From Candidatus Methylopumilus sp. (GTDB lineage Bacteria > Pseudomonadota > Gammaproteobacteria > Burkholderiales > Methylophilaceae), in contig SHXT01000003.1 in the NCBI GenBank assembly GCA_009693175.1, positions 21,130-85,129 on the forward strand: 64,000 nt of DNA, in the 5' to 3' direction. The notes under the pieces are model-generated. The model was given only the letters and a program-made list of their open reading frames with translations, was not told the origin of the DNA and searched no databases. This document shows, in pieces, positions 9,931 to 20,647 of the stretch. Both the position numbers and the translations under genes were made by a program. Numbering within the stretch: position 1 is the stretch's first letter; the number at the start of each line of letters is the position of its first letter.

Positions 9931-10134
9931 TTATCCGCCACCTACAGCACCTACAATTTCTAACTGATCACCATCTTGAAGATGTGCTTGATGGAATTCA
10001 CTTTTAGAAATAATCATGCCATTTTTTTCAATTGCAATACGCTTGCCTGTAAGATTAAGTCGCATGACCAATCCTTCCACTGTCATCGAATTGTCATCAA
10101 AATATTTTATATTGCCGTTAATTTTAAGATTCAT
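9931..10134 (-). CDS. thiS: Sulfur carrier protein ThiS
   Basis: A ubiquitin-like carrier of 67 residues ending in the required Gly-Gly (VGAVGGG), which is adenylated by ThiF/MoeB-type enzymes and converted to a thiocarboxylate that donates sulfur to ThiG. The sequence MNLKINGN at the start and [14 protein letters not shown] at the end are typical. In-frame ATGs at 10155 and 10152 would add seven or six residues; I chose the start that fits family length. It lies immediately upstream of thiG. There is no recognisable riboswitch ahead of it, unlike thiC in this window. Confidence 0.92.
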   Translation of the reverse strand: MNLKINGNIKYFDDNSMTVEGLVMRLNLTGKRIAIEKNGMIISKSEFHQAHLQDGDQLEIVGAVGGG

Positions 10135-10191
10135 TGATGTTGCTTGATTCATCAAAAATTGAATTTATTTTAAAACTTTGAGTCTTATTAC

Positions 10192-10208
10192 ATGGAACAC
10201 AATTCCAT
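10192..10208. repeat. Short inverted repeat between thiS and a small ORF
   Basis: ATGGAA and TTCCAT are separated by five bases in the divergent region between thiS and the 53-residue ORF. It could be an operator or part of a leader hairpin; nothing further can be said. Confidence 0.35.
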
Positions 10209-10240
10209 AGATTTAACTTTATTCCCAAAAGGAAAAGCTT

Positions 10241-10402
10241 ATGCAAAATTATAATACAGATTCGTTGAATACTTTGCCAAAAGGTGAAGGCGGGGCAGGG
10301 TGTCCTGTCAAATTAGAAGACAAAATAGTGCCAATTGAATTAACAGCAGAAGAAAAACTCTGTCGTCATCGTTGGCTTGAATCTTTGTCTGACTGTGTTT
10401 AA
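10241..10402 (+). CDS. Small unrecognised ORF, 53 residues, three cysteines
   Basis: The ORF begins MQNYNTDSLNTLPKGEGGAG and ends LESLSDCV. A strong ribosome site (AAAAGGA, 7 bases before the ATG) and an intact frame that fills the gap up to the convergent dienelactone hydrolase gene support it as real. It contains a Gly-rich stretch GEGGAGC, three cysteines (residues 21, 41 and 52), and a charged helical C-terminal part. It has no signal peptide or membrane segment. I do not recognise a family. A small metal-binding protein or a modified-peptide precursor are possible guesses, but no modification enzyme is adjacent. Its stop overlaps the end of the next gene on the other strand by four bases. 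Confidence 0.6.
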   Translation: MQNYNTDSLNTLPKGEGGAGCPVKLEDKIVPIELTAEEKLCRHRWLESLSDCV

Positions 10403-11136
10403 CTAAGTTTTCTTTGGAAAAGTTTGAGTGCTAACTCATAACCTAACATCGCAAGCTCAGGATCATAACGTTCGCCCTCATCACGCATAAACGCGTGTTG
10501 GCCATTAAATTCATGCCATGTAAATGCTAATTTCGTATCATGCATTTTTTCATAGACGAGTTTACGTCCAGCATCTGGAATATGATTGTCTTGTTTACCC
10601 CAAATCATAAGAAGTTCGCCACGAATATCTTTTAAGCGATCCATACTATGCTGGTTGGGTTTATTAGGAATGACATTAGTATGTAAATCAGTCGCGTAAA
10701 AACAGACCGTTGCTTCTACTTCAGATTGTAAAGCTGCCCTAAATGCAAGATGGCCACCAATACAAAATCCCATAGCTCCAATATGTCCTGAAAACCATGC
10801 TTGTTTTTTAACCCAAGCAATCATCGCCTGATTGTCTATATCGTAACCTTCAACATCTTTATTGGATTTGTCTGCATTACCTTTGTCACGACCTGCATCG
10901 TCATATGCAAGTATCGTTCCAATCGGATTTAACTCATGAAAAACTTCAGGTACCAAAACGGTAAATCCATGGCCTGCAATCATTTTAGCTGCACGCTCAA
11001 TGGGACCTGTTTGCTGAAAAATTTCTGAATAAAAAAGAATTGCTGGCGTCTTTTTTTGAGTAACAGGTTTATGTAAAAAAGTACGCATAATGCCGGTAGA
11101 AGTATTTAAATCAACGTATTCTGACTGAATTAACAT
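10399..11136 (-). CDS. Dienelactone hydrolase family protein
   Basis: A 245-residue cytoplasmic alpha/beta hydrolase of the dienelactone hydrolase (DLH) family. The nucleophile is Cys125 in GFCIGGH, with the probable acid Asp183 (KQDNHIP) and His214 (NGQHAF), the Cys-Asp-His triad of the family. The length fits (235-250). Classical DLH opens dienelactone in chlorocatechol breakdown, but no aromatic pathway genes are near, so the substrate is unknown. It stands alone, convergent with the small 53-residue ORF, with a ribosome site AGGATG just before the start. Confidence 0.88.
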   Translation of the reverse strand: MLIQSEYVDLNTSTGIMRTFLHKPVTQKKTPAILFYSEIFQQTGPIERAAKMIAGHGFTVLVPEVFHELNPIGTILAYDDAGRDKGNADKSNKDVEGYDIDNQAMIAWVKKQAWFSGHIGAMGFCIGGHLAFRAALQSEVEATVCFYATDLHTNVIPNKPNQHSMDRLKDIRGELLMIWGKQDNHIPDAGRKLVYEKMHDTKLAFTWHEFNGQHAFMRDEGERYDPELAMLGYELALKLFQRKLS

Positions 11137-11233
11137 GCATCATCCTAGTAAATATAAGGTTTTAAAATAGAACCTCTTATTTTACTAGAATCACAAAGGG
11201 TTTAAAGTGAATTCAAATATTTTTTATGGGGCT

Positions 11234-11437
11234 TTAGTAGTCTGAGCTGCGGCCTGTTGAATAATTCAAAGGTGCGTCATTTTGCCACTCGCCACAATCT
11301 TTGCACTGATGATCCTGCATTGTAGGACAATACTGTAAATTTGTTTTGTGACATTTCACACAAGTCATCGTCTTATGATGGCTATCATGAATTTCACTTG
11401 ATACTTTGGTACTGCCAAGACCGTATTTATTATCCAT
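11234..11437 (-). CDS. Small zinc-ribbon-like protein
   Basis: A 67-residue soluble protein with a CVKC pair near residue 29 and a CKDC pair near residue 48, together with neighbouring His and Cys residues (HHKTMTCVKCHK, QYCPTMQDHQCKDCGEW). This spacing suggests a zinc ribbon. The ATG at 11437 was chosen over an upstream in-frame start at 11500 because it has a proper Shine-Dalgarno (GGAGAG, 5 bases ahead) and the longer N-terminus is basic and unlike the rest. Function unknown. It is transcribed in the same direction as the lipoprotein and protease genes just upstream. Confidence 0.65.
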   Translation of the reverse strand: MDNKYGLGSTKVSSEIHDSHHKTMTCVKCHKTNLQYCPTMQDHQCKDCGEWQNDAPLNYSTGRSSDY

Positions 11438-11503
11438 AAGACTCTCCAAAATCAAATGGTGATGAATCTTTAATGTACGCTTCGTTTTTAACGAAGGCAA
11501 ACT

Positions 11504-11875
11504 CTATTTCAATTTTTTAGGCTGGCATTTTTGATAGGCTAACACGTCGCCTTCTTTGATAAAAGTTTCAGGGTCATTAATCTCTAGGGTTGTAGCATCA
11601 TTTGTGTATACATTTTTTGAGCTTTCCACTTGTTTTAGGCCAAATTCACGATCAGAATAAATCAGCCACATCTCTTTACCCCCCTCTAAGACTTTTACAT
11701 AAAAATGTCGATTTTTCTCACATTGATATTCGATAGCATCTTTAGGGGCCAATGAAAGTTCTCTATAGTCGCCATTAAGCATCGGTAAATTAATATCCGG
11801 CACACTCATACTGCCACAGCCTATCAATAAAATTGATAGTGCCAAAACAGATTGTTTTTTTAACATGCTTTTCAT
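11504..11875 (-). CDS. Putative lipoprotein with MliC-like domain
   Basis: A 123-residue lipoprotein: signal peptide with lipobox LIGC (Cys20), then a single domain beginning near residue 49 with EYQCEKNRHFYVK and ending with LAYQKCQPKK. The paired cysteines and the YxC...F pattern resemble the MliC/PliC C-type lysozyme inhibitor fold, though similarity is judged by eye and modest. It overlaps the upstream serine protease gene by four bases (ATGA), so the two are translated together. An envelope location is well supported; the inhibitor role is a guess. Confidence 0.65.
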   Translation of the reverse strand: MKSMLKKQSVLALSILLIGCGSMSVPDINLPMLNGDYRELSLAPKDAIEYQCEKNRHFYVKVLEGGKEMWLIYSDREFGLKQVESSKNVYTNDATTLEINDPETFIKEGDVLAYQKCQPKKLK

Positions 11876-12855
11876 TGAGACTCTTTCAATAAGGATTCGT
11901 CGAGTTGGCTTAAGACAATTTCAATTGCACTTACTTCATTTTTATCATAGTTTAATTTTGCTAACTTTAACAAATAAAGTTGTGCTTGTGCGTGACGTGG
12001 ATTTTTTTTAACTACCTCATTCAATTCTTTTTTAGCCAGCACGTAATCTTTAAGCTCAAAACTTGCTAATGCATCATAAAAAAGAGCTTCTTCGGATTCT
12101 GGTTCTATGTTGAGCCAAAGCACTGCAATATTTTTTAAACGACCCCACGACTCTTCTCTCGTTGCATCATAAGTTTGCATAAAGAAAGGTCTTTTTTCAA
12201 AAGGAGCATCCCAAAAAGGGGCTTCAGTTTGCGCTGTGAGCTGTATGTCTTTACCTTTGTTGAGCAAAGTCTTAATCCATTCCACCGGAATACTATAGTA
12301 ATAAGCGTGTCGTCCAGGACTTTTAAAAGTAGTGAGTCCTAAAAGACGACCTTCATCATCAAATAAGCCTCCGCCAGAAGCTCCCATTGCAAAGCCTGCA
12401 GAAGATTGAATAATTTTTTCATGATCTAACGTATATAACGCTTTGATATTGCCAAAAGAAATAATTGGTTTAAGCGCATTTCCACCGAAGCTTTTTGAAA
12501 ATACAGACTGCTGATAATTGAGCTTTTGAGTGTCACCCAACGAAACAGGTTTTATATCGAGATATTGAAATTGAAGAATACATAAATCATGACGCCAATC
12601 AGCTTTCATTGAGGAGGGTGAAAAAGCCACACCAAATTTACTCACTTGAACGCCTTGTGCATTCGCCACCACATGACAATTAGTCGCTACTTGATTATCA
12701 GCCACTACAATGCCAGAGCCTACCCCGTGATTACCTGTGTTATTGGCCACGTGTACTTTTACAATGGCATGATTAACTGCAAATGTGACATCGTCGCTTG
12801 GGAATGCAAAAACAGATGAAGAAACAAAAATAAATAAAAAAACTAATCTATACAT
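11872..12855 (-). CDS. Exported trypsin-like serine protease with TPR-like C-terminus
   Basis: A 327-residue protein with a signal peptide (cleaved after VFA, residue 17), a chymotrypsin-fold protease domain and a helical C-terminal part. The triad is visible as His61 (NCHVV), Asp90 (RHDLCIL) and Ser160 (GASGGG), as in the HtrA group, but no PDZ domain follows. Instead residues 225-325 read as tetratricopeptide-like helices (ALFYDALASFELKDYVLAKK and the next pair). It is probably a periplasmic or membrane-attached protease. It is coupled to the following lipoprotein gene by a four-base overlap, suggesting the two act together. Confidence 0.8.
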   Translation of the reverse strand: MYRLVFLFIFVSSSVFAFPSDDVTFAVNHAIVKVHVANNTGNHGVGSGIVVADNQVATNCHVVANAQGVQVSKFGVAFSPSSMKADWRHDLCILQFQYLDIKPVSLGDTQKLNYQQSVFSKSFGGNALKPIISFGNIKALYTLDHEKIIQSSAGFAMGASGGGLFDDEGRLLGLTTFKSPGRHAYYYSIPVEWIKTLLNKGKDIQLTAQTEAPFWDAPFEKRPFFMQTYDATREESWGRLKNIAVLWLNIEPESEEALFYDALASFELKDYVLAKKELNEVVKKNPRHAQAQLYLLKLAKLNYDKNEVSAIEIVLSQLDESLLKESQ

Positions 12856-12928
12856 AATAAAATTCTATTTGCTATTTCTTTTAGTATATATAAGGAGCTA
12901 ATAAACTTAGTTCCTTAAAAAATAAATC

Positions 12929-13609
12929 TTAGCCACATTTACTATCGCCACAACTTAAGCATGTCAAACATCCATCCATCATAATGACTGCCTTAGTTTG
13001 ACATTTGCCGCAAAGTTGTGAGCCTTTTGGATAGCCTGTGCTGTCAACTTCTTCAGAATTTTTTTCCATGTACTCAGCACACTTTTCTTCCATCAATTTT
13101 TTTTGATGTTCATCAGGCAAAGCTTTTTTAAGCATGCCAATATCAATTAAATGCTGCTCAACTACTTCACCAATTTCAGCTACTAAACTCGGTACGTATT
13201 TACCGCCTTTTTTAAAATAACCTCCATTAGGATCAAATACACTATGAAGCTCTTCAACTAAAAATGTTAGGTCGCCACCTTTTCTGAATACCGCTGACAT
13301 CACACGTGTAAGAGCTACAATCCATTGAAAGTGATCCATATTTTTTGAATTAATAAAAATTTCAAATGGTCTGCGATGTTCTTGAGGTGTACCTTCATTC
13401 ATGATGACATCATTGATCGTGATATAAAGCGCATGCTCTGTCACAGGTGTTTTTACTTTATAAGTAGATCCTGTAATTTTTTCAGGACGGCCTAAAGGGT
13501 CACCTAATTGCACAACATTTTGACTTTCTTTAGTCGACAAAGCATTAGCTTTATCTTCTTTACTCACAACGTTATACCCTATGATTTTTTTTTCAATTTT
13601 AATTACCAT
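12929..13609 (-). CDS. nrdJb: Class II (B12-dependent) ribonucleotide reductase, small part NrdJb
   Basis: The C-terminal portion of a split adenosylcobalamin-dependent ribonucleotide reductase, 226 residues. It carries a TSCPD-like domain (TRVMSAVFRKGGDLTFLVEELHSV region) and a cysteine-rich end with two CxxC pairs, CGKC near residue 200 and CLSC near residue 219, which are thought to re-reduce the active site via thioredoxin. The same two-gene arrangement (NrdJa, NrdJb) is known in Pseudomonas aeruginosa. It follows nrdJa with a 21-base gap in one operon. Confidence 0.9.
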   Translation of the reverse strand: MVIKIEKKIIGYNVVSKEDKANALSTKESQNVVQLGDPLGRPEKITGSTYKVKTPVTEHALYITINDVIMNEGTPQEHRRPFEIFINSKNMDHFQWIVALTRVMSAVFRKGGDLTFLVEELHSVFDPNGGYFKKGGKYVPSLVAEIGEVVEQHLIDIGMLKKALPDEHQKKLMEEKCAEYMEKNSEEVDSTGYPKGSQLCGKCQTKAVIMMDGCLTCLSCGDSKCG

Positions 13610-13630
13610 TATTTTCCCTTGATATTCTTT

Positions 13631-15793
13631 TTAGAACTTACCGTAATAACCTTCTTTAAGTGCGTCATAAAGATTCGCTGCTGAGTGAATCTCACCATCA
13701 TATTCAATTTCTTCGTTACCTTTTGCTTCAATTTGAGAGCCATCATCCAATGTAAATTTATAAGTTGTATTTTCCAAATCTTTTTCTGTCACAAGGACGC
13801 CTTGGAAAGCTTCGGGATTGAATCTAAATGTAGTGCAGCCTTTAAGGCCTTTATCATATGCATACAAATAAATATTTTTAAAATCTTCATAATCATAATT
13901 AGTAGGTACATTGATCGTTTTAGAAATAGAACTATCAATCCATTTTTGCGAAGCTGCTTGAATATCCACGTGCGCTTTTGCTTGAATCGTTGAAGAGTCT
14001 AAAAAATATTCAGGTAATTTTTTATCTTCATGTTCTGAAAATGGCATCGCTTTCCCATTGATTAATTCACGGTATGCTAATAACTCATACGAATAAACAT
14101 CCACTTTTTCTTTTGATTTCTTACCTTCGCGAATAACATTGCGGCTATAGTGATGTGCAAAAGAAGGTTCAATACCGTTACTTGCATTATTTGCAAGTGA
14201 TAATGAAATAGTGCCAGTAGGAGCGATCGAACTATGATGTGTAAAACGTACGCCTTTCTTAGCGATCTTATTACGCAAGCCTTCTGGGAATTGCTGCATG
14301 TAACGACTATATTTACCGAGCAATACTTTACCTTTGATTTTGCTCCCGACTTTAATGCCATCTGCAGCCATTTCAGGACGCTTCGCTAGCATGTCAGCGG
14401 TTACCGCAAAATCTTCTTCCATAATCGGCGCAGATCCTTTTTCATCTGCTAAATCAATGCCCGTTTCCCAACCTACCTCGGCCAAAATACGACTAACTTC
14501 TTCGGTAAATTTTAATGAATCATCATCACCGTATTTCATCTTAAGCATGGTGAGAGATGAGCCTAAGCCTAAGTACCCCATACCGTGGCGACGTTTACGT
14601 AAAATTTCTTTACGTTGCTCCTCTAACGGCAAGCCATTAATTTCAACCACGTTGTCAAGCATGCGTGTAAAAATGGCAATCACTTTTTTATATTCTGCCC
14701 AATCGAAGAACGCTTCATCAGTAAAAGGTTTTTTCACAAATTTTGTGAGATTCACAGAGCCTAATAAACATGCTCCATAAGGTGGTAGCGGCTGTTCGCC
14801 ACATGGATTGGTCGCACGAATATTTTCACAAAACCAGTTGTTGTTCATTTCATTCACGCGATCAATCAAAATAAAACCAGGCTCTGCAAAATCATAAGTT
14901 GATGACATGATGATGTCCCACAAACGTCTCGCCTTAATTATTTTATATACGCGACATGCAACTTTACCTGCATCAATACCTTCATTCTTGGTGAGATACT
15001 TCCCTTTTACAGGCCATTCTCTCCAAACCACTTGGCTTTCATCGTTGATATTTAATCCATCAACAATCGACTCTTTCTCAGTGACAGGAAATGCTACTTT
15101 CCAATCGCTATCAGCTTTGACAGTTTCCATAAATTCTTTAGTAATTAAACATGAAAGGTTAAATTGTCGGAGTCGGCCATTTTCACGTTTTGCTTTAATA
15201 AAGTCAGTGACATCAGGATGGGCAATATCAAAAGTTGCCATTTGTGCACCACGACGACCTCCTGCTGAGGATACGGTGAAACACATCTTGTCGTAGATAT
15301 CCATAAATGAGAGTGGTCCGCTGGTATAAGCGCCGGCCCCGGCCACAAAGGCACCCTTAGGTCTTAACGTCGAAAACTCATAACCGATGCCACAGCCTGC
15401 CTTTAAAGTAAGGCCTGCTTCATGCACTTTATCCAAGATGCCCGACATACTGTCTTCGACAATACCTGAAACCGTACAATTAATTGTGCTTGTGGCAGGC
15501 TTATGTTCAAGCGCACCTGCATTAGAAGTGATCCGGCCTGCTGGAATAGCACCATGTCTCAATGCCCATAAGAATTTTTCATACCATACTTCTCTTTTTT
15601 GAGGGGATTCCACGTCTGCCAATGCGCGTGCAACGCGCATAAAAGAATCATCTATATCTTTATCCACATATTCGCCTTGTTTTGACTTCAAACGATATTT
15701 TTTATCCCAAATATCTAGCGAGACATCTTGAATCGGTATTTCGTGATCTTGATAGTCACTTTGAGTCGACTTTGGACGAACAGCTTTGAGCAT
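13631..15793 (-). CDS. nrdJa: Class II (B12-dependent) ribonucleotide reductase, catalytic part NrdJa
   Basis: A 720-residue catalytic part that reduces ribonucleotides to deoxyribonucleotides using a thiyl radical made from adenosylcobalamin. Visible features are the substrate-site Cys segment STINCTVSG near residue 100, the GCGIGYEFSTLRPKGA and SSAGGRRGAQMATF motifs, the finger-loop ENIRATNPCGEQPLPPYGAC near residue 330, and the phosphate-binding APTGTISL near residue 535. It is oxygen-independent, so it does not need a radical-generating NrdB. It starts the nrdJa-nrdJb operon and is preceded by probable NrdR boxes. No cobalamin riboswitch is apparent in its leader. Confidence 0.95.
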   Translation of the reverse strand: MLKAVRPKSTQSDYQDHEIPIQDVSLDIWDKKYRLKSKQGEYVDKDIDDSFMRVARALADVESPQKREVWYEKFLWALRHGAIPAGRITSNAGALEHKPATSTINCTVSGIVEDSMSGILDKVHEAGLTLKAGCGIGYEFSTLRPKGAFVAGAGAYTSGPLSFMDIYDKMCFTVSSAGGRRGAQMATFDIAHPDVTDFIKAKRENGRLRQFNLSCLITKEFMETVKADSDWKVAFPVTEKESIVDGLNINDESQVVWREWPVKGKYLTKNEGIDAGKVACRVYKIIKARRLWDIIMSSTYDFAEPGFILIDRVNEMNNNWFCENIRATNPCGEQPLPPYGACLLGSVNLTKFVKKPFTDEAFFDWAEYKKVIAIFTRMLDNVVEINGLPLEEQRKEILRKRRHGMGYLGLGSSLTMLKMKYGDDDSLKFTEEVSRILAEVGWETGIDLADEKGSAPIMEEDFAVTADMLAKRPEMAADGIKVGSKIKGKVLLGKYSRYMQQFPEGLRNKIAKKGVRFTHHSSIAPTGTISLSLANNASNGIEPSFAHHYSRNVIREGKKSKEKVDVYSYELLAYRELINGKAMPFSEHEDKKLPEYFLDSSTIQAKAHVDIQAASQKWIDSSISKTINVPTNYDYEDFKNIYLYAYDKGLKGCTTFRFNPEAFQGVLVTEKDLENTTYKFTLDDGSQIEAKGNEEIEYDGEIHSAANLYDALKEGYYGKF

Positions 15794-15837
15794 AGATTTC
15801 CCCTGAATTTACTCTTTATTATTAAGTTATTACTAAT

Positions 15838-15884
15838 TTACTACCGAAAGATAGTTTTAACCTAAAAACCACAATATATAGTAG
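15838..15884 (-). promoter_or_regulatory. Tandem NrdR boxes upstream of nrdJa
   Basis: The segment 15869-15884 reads CCACAATATATAGTAG and fits the NrdR core CwAtATaTwGt completely. A weaker copy at 15838-15853 (TTACTACCGAAAGATA) keeps the outer C-w-A and w-G positions. The two are exactly 31 bases apart, the three-helical-turn spacing typical of NrdR repressor sites before ribonucleotide reductase genes. Confidence 0.7.
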
Positions 15885-16058
15885 TTTTTTCAAACATATT
15901 ATCATGCTCTAGTAGTCCGTCAAATGAAATATATGCACAAATTTAGAGCAAAAATTAACCCCTCATTTTCAAGAATAATTTTTTAAAATTAAGCAAGCTT
16001 TCTTTCAAAAATAAATTAAACACAAATTGATCAAGATGGTTTATGCGAAAATATCGGC

Positions 16059-17324
16059 ATGATTCGTTTTTTTTATAGTCTTTTAGTCTATTTTCTCCTC
16101 CCGTTCACGTGTATTAAGCTGATTTACCGGGCATTAAAGCAGCCTGAGTACTTAAACCATTGGGGCGAACGCTATGGTTTTTATACCCGTCATAGTAAAA
16201 AATCTTGGGAAGAACGTAAAACTTTATGGATTCATGCAGTATCGGTGGGGGAAACAAAGGCGGCCATACCTCTTATCAAAGTTTTTTTAAAAAAATATCC
16301 GCGTCATCATTTACTTCTAACCCATGGCACGCCAACCGGCAGAGCAACCTCCATCGACATTCAAAATCATCGTATTCATCGTATGTATCTGCCTTTTGAT
16401 ACGCCCGACGCAGTGCATCGTTTTTTATCCACACATCAACCTAGAGTCGGTCTTTTACTTGAAACCGAACTTTGGTTTAATTTAATTCATATAGCCGAAC
16501 AAAAATCTATTCCACTTTTTTTAATAAACGCACGTTTATCTGAGAAGTCTTTTCAGCTCTATAGAAAAATTTCACCGTTGATAAAAACAAGTTTAAAAAA
16601 ATTATCAGGTGTATTAGCGCAAACAAAAAGTGATGCGAGACGTTTTAAAGCGCTGGGTGCTAACAAAATAGAAGTGATGGGTAATTTAAAATTTGATGTG
16701 AGTCCGCCTCAAAATATTTTAGCGAAGAGCATCCAACTTAAAAAACATTTAGGTTTAAAAAATCAACCTGTACTTTTAATTGCAAGTTCAAGGCAAGGTG
16801 AAGAAGCAATAATTATTCAAGCTTTATTAAAGCTTAATATCAAACATTTAATAACACTTATTGTGCCGCGTCATCCACAACGCTTTAAAGAAGTTGAACT
16901 TCTTTTTAAAAAAAATCGTCTTCATTTTATTAAACGTACTGATCGTCAACAAACAACAAAAAAATATAACTTTATATTAGGCGATTCGATGGGTGAGATG
17001 TATGAATATTATAGTCTCTCGAATATAGCGCTCATAGGCGGCACTCTGCTCTCTTATGGCGGACAAAATCTCATTGAGTCTATGGCAATGCATGTGCCCG
17101 TGATTTTAGGTCCACACACGTATAACTTTAATGATGTTTCCAAGTATGCCATTGAGACGGGTGCGGGATTACGCATTCAAACGCTAGATGAACTTCAAAT
17201 AGTTTTAACTAGAATGCTTCAATCATCAACGCAATTTAAAATGAAAAAAGCGTGCAATAAAATTATGAAGGAACATCGAGGAGGCACTTTAAAAATACTA
17301 CAGCAAATTAAGTCAATCTTTTAA
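16059..17324 (+). CDS. waaA: 3-deoxy-D-manno-octulosonic acid transferase
   Basis: Transfers Kdo residues from CMP-Kdo to lipid A precursor at the cytoplasmic face of the inner membrane. The 421-residue protein has an N-terminal membrane anchor (residues 3-20), then the GT30 features: WIHAVSVGETKAAIPL near residue 59, LLETELWFNLI near 130, the FINARLSEKSF-like stretch, and a C-terminal donor site with LIGGTLLSYGGQNLIE near 327. The length agrees with WaaA (about 420-430). Its 3' end overlaps the convergent isochorismatase-like gene by 17 bases. No other LPS genes adjoin it. Confidence 0.95.
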   Translation: MIRFFYSLLVYFLLPFTCIKLIYRALKQPEYLNHWGERYGFYTRHSKKSWEERKTLWIHAVSVGETKAAIPLIKVFLKKYPRHHLLLTHGTPTGRATSIDIQNHRIHRMYLPFDTPDAVHRFLSTHQPRVGLLLETELWFNLIHIAEQKSIPLFLINARLSEKSFQLYRKISPLIKTSLKKLSGVLAQTKSDARRFKALGANKIEVMGNLKFDVSPPQNILAKSIQLKKHLGLKNQPVLLIASSRQGEEAIIIQALLKLNIKHLITLIVPRHPQRFKEVELLFKKNRLHFIKRTDRQQTTKKYNFILGDSMGEMYEYYSLSNIALIGGTLLSYGGQNLIESMAMHVPVILGPHTYNFNDVSKYAIETGAGLRIQTLDELQIVLTRMLQSSTQFKMKKACNKIMKEHRGGTLKILQQIKSIF

Positions 17325-17859
17325 TTAATTGACTCACTGCTTTAAACATATCGCCTTCTGCAATTCTTAGCCATTCAAATATCACTGACTCTACATTTGT
17401 AATAACAATACTTTCGTGTCGTAATCGAGCGATTGCATTTTGATGATTTAGATTTGATCTTGAAAGTGTCGCGTCTTCTACCACAAAAACTTCTTTACCC
17501 ATCGCTTTTAATGCAAGTGCAGTTTGTAATATACAAATATGTGTTTCCATACCAAATAAAACTATCTGCGATCTTGTTTTTACAAGTGCGCTCTTAAATT
17601 GTGGCTCATCAACACATGAAAATACTTTCTTCTCAATGGCTTTTTTATGTAGTAACGATTGTAGATTTTTGATCGTAGGGCCAAGACCTTTTGGATATTG
17701 CTCAGTATGAAGTAGTGGAATATCTAAAAGCTGAGTGGCTTCAATCAACACTTGAGAAGTATGAATAATTTTTTTTATCTCAGGTTTTGGCATGACATCT
17801 GCAAGTTTTTCTTGCATATCAATCATGACAACTTGACTTAAAGATTGATCATTGATCAT
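17308..17859 (-). CDS. Isochorismatase family hydrolase
   Basis: A 183-residue cysteine hydrolase of the isochorismatase superfamily. The probable catalytic Asp is in VVMIDMQEKL (residue 14), the Lys in HTEQYPKGLGPT (near residue 66), and the Cys in MET-HICILQ (near residue 108), the Asp-Lys-Cys triad. The form is close to the YcaC/nicotinamidase-like single-domain group seen next to Pcm-like genes. The substrate is unknown. It is separated by five bases from the upstream methyltransferase gene and is probably co-transcribed with it. Confidence 0.88.
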   Translation of the reverse strand: MINDQSLSQVVMIDMQEKLADVMPKPEIKKIIHTSQVLIEATQLLDIPLLHTEQYPKGLGPTIKNLQSLLHKKAIEKKVFSCVDEPQFKSALVKTRSQIVLFGMETHICILQTALALKAMGKEVFVVEDATLSRSNLNHQNAIARLRHESIVITNVESVIFEWLRIAEGDMFKAVSQLIKRLT

Positions 17860-17864
17860 AGTGA

Positions 17865-18524
17865 TTAAAAAATAAAACTATTCTCATGTTTAAAATAAAG
17901 TGGTGGCACAACAGTTTCAAATAAAATTTCTTGATTAAAATCTGTTTCGCCCATTTTGGTAATTAAAGTTGCATGCATCGCAGGTGCATGGCCTAAAACA
18001 CATAAAAATCTTCCGCCTAATGCTAATTGATCGCGCACCCCTTCTGGCTCTTTAGGTAAAGAACCCGCAAAAAGAATAGCATCATAAGGCTTACTTTTAA
18101 CCCACCCCAATGACCCATCGCCAGTGACAAATTGAATGTTATTAAATTTTAATGTCTGACAATTTTGTTTAGCAAGCCCTGTAAAATAGGGATTGATATC
18201 GAGCGACACTACATCTTTCGCTAAACTTGCCAGCAATGCTGTGAGATAACCGCTGCCTGAACCTACAACTAAGACATGATCTTTCTTTTGTAAAAATAAA
18301 GACTGAATAAGACGCGCTTCTAATTTAGGTGACAACATAAAAGCATCTTGACCCAAAGGAATTTCGGTATCTGCAAATGTGACCCCCTGATATTGAGTCG
18401 GCACAAATTTTTCACGGTGTACTTGATGAAGTAAATTAAGCACCTCGGGATCAAGGACCTCCCACGTGCGAATTTGCTGTTCAATCATATTAAAACGATT
18501 TTGTTCAATGCCATATAGCGTCAT
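17865..18524 (-). CDS. Protein-L-isoaspartate O-methyltransferase family protein
   Basis: A 219-residue SAM-dependent methyltransferase of the PCMT family, which in classical members methylates L-isoaspartyl residues to start protein repair. The sequence begins with MIEQQIRTWEVLD, has the SAM loop VLVVGSGSGYLTALLA near residues 95-110, and QFVTGDGSLGW further on. In many betaproteobacteria a similar Pcm-like gene lies near tolC or LPS genes (compare waaA here), and its true substrate is not known. It heads a two-gene unit with the isochorismatase-like hydrolase. Confidence 0.87.
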   Translation of the reverse strand: MTLYGIEQNRFNMIEQQIRTWEVLDPEVLNLLHQVHREKFVPTQYQGVTFADTEIPLGQDAFMLSPKLEARLIQSLFLQKKDHVLVVGSGSGYLTALLASLAKDVVSLDINPYFTGLAKQNCQTLKFNNIQFVTGDGSLGWVKSKPYDAILFAGSLPKEPEGVRDQLALGGRFLCVLGHAPAMHATLITKMGETDFNQEILFETVVPPLYFKHENSFIF

Positions 18525-18616
18525 AAGGCCATTATAACAAAGACAAGTTCACTAAATTTCATCATGATTAAATATAAATCTAACTTGCATTTCATGGGTG
18601 TTTCGCGTAATTTTAT

Positions 18617-20647
<2,031 letters not shown>

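Noticed and set aside
10135..10240. TPP riboswitch before thiS
   Set aside because: No CTGATGAGA or ACCTGAT-type core on the relevant strand.
15785..16058. Cobalamin riboswitch before nrdJa
   Set aside because: I looked for the B12-box core (GCCACTG) and found nothing similar in the leader on the minus strand.
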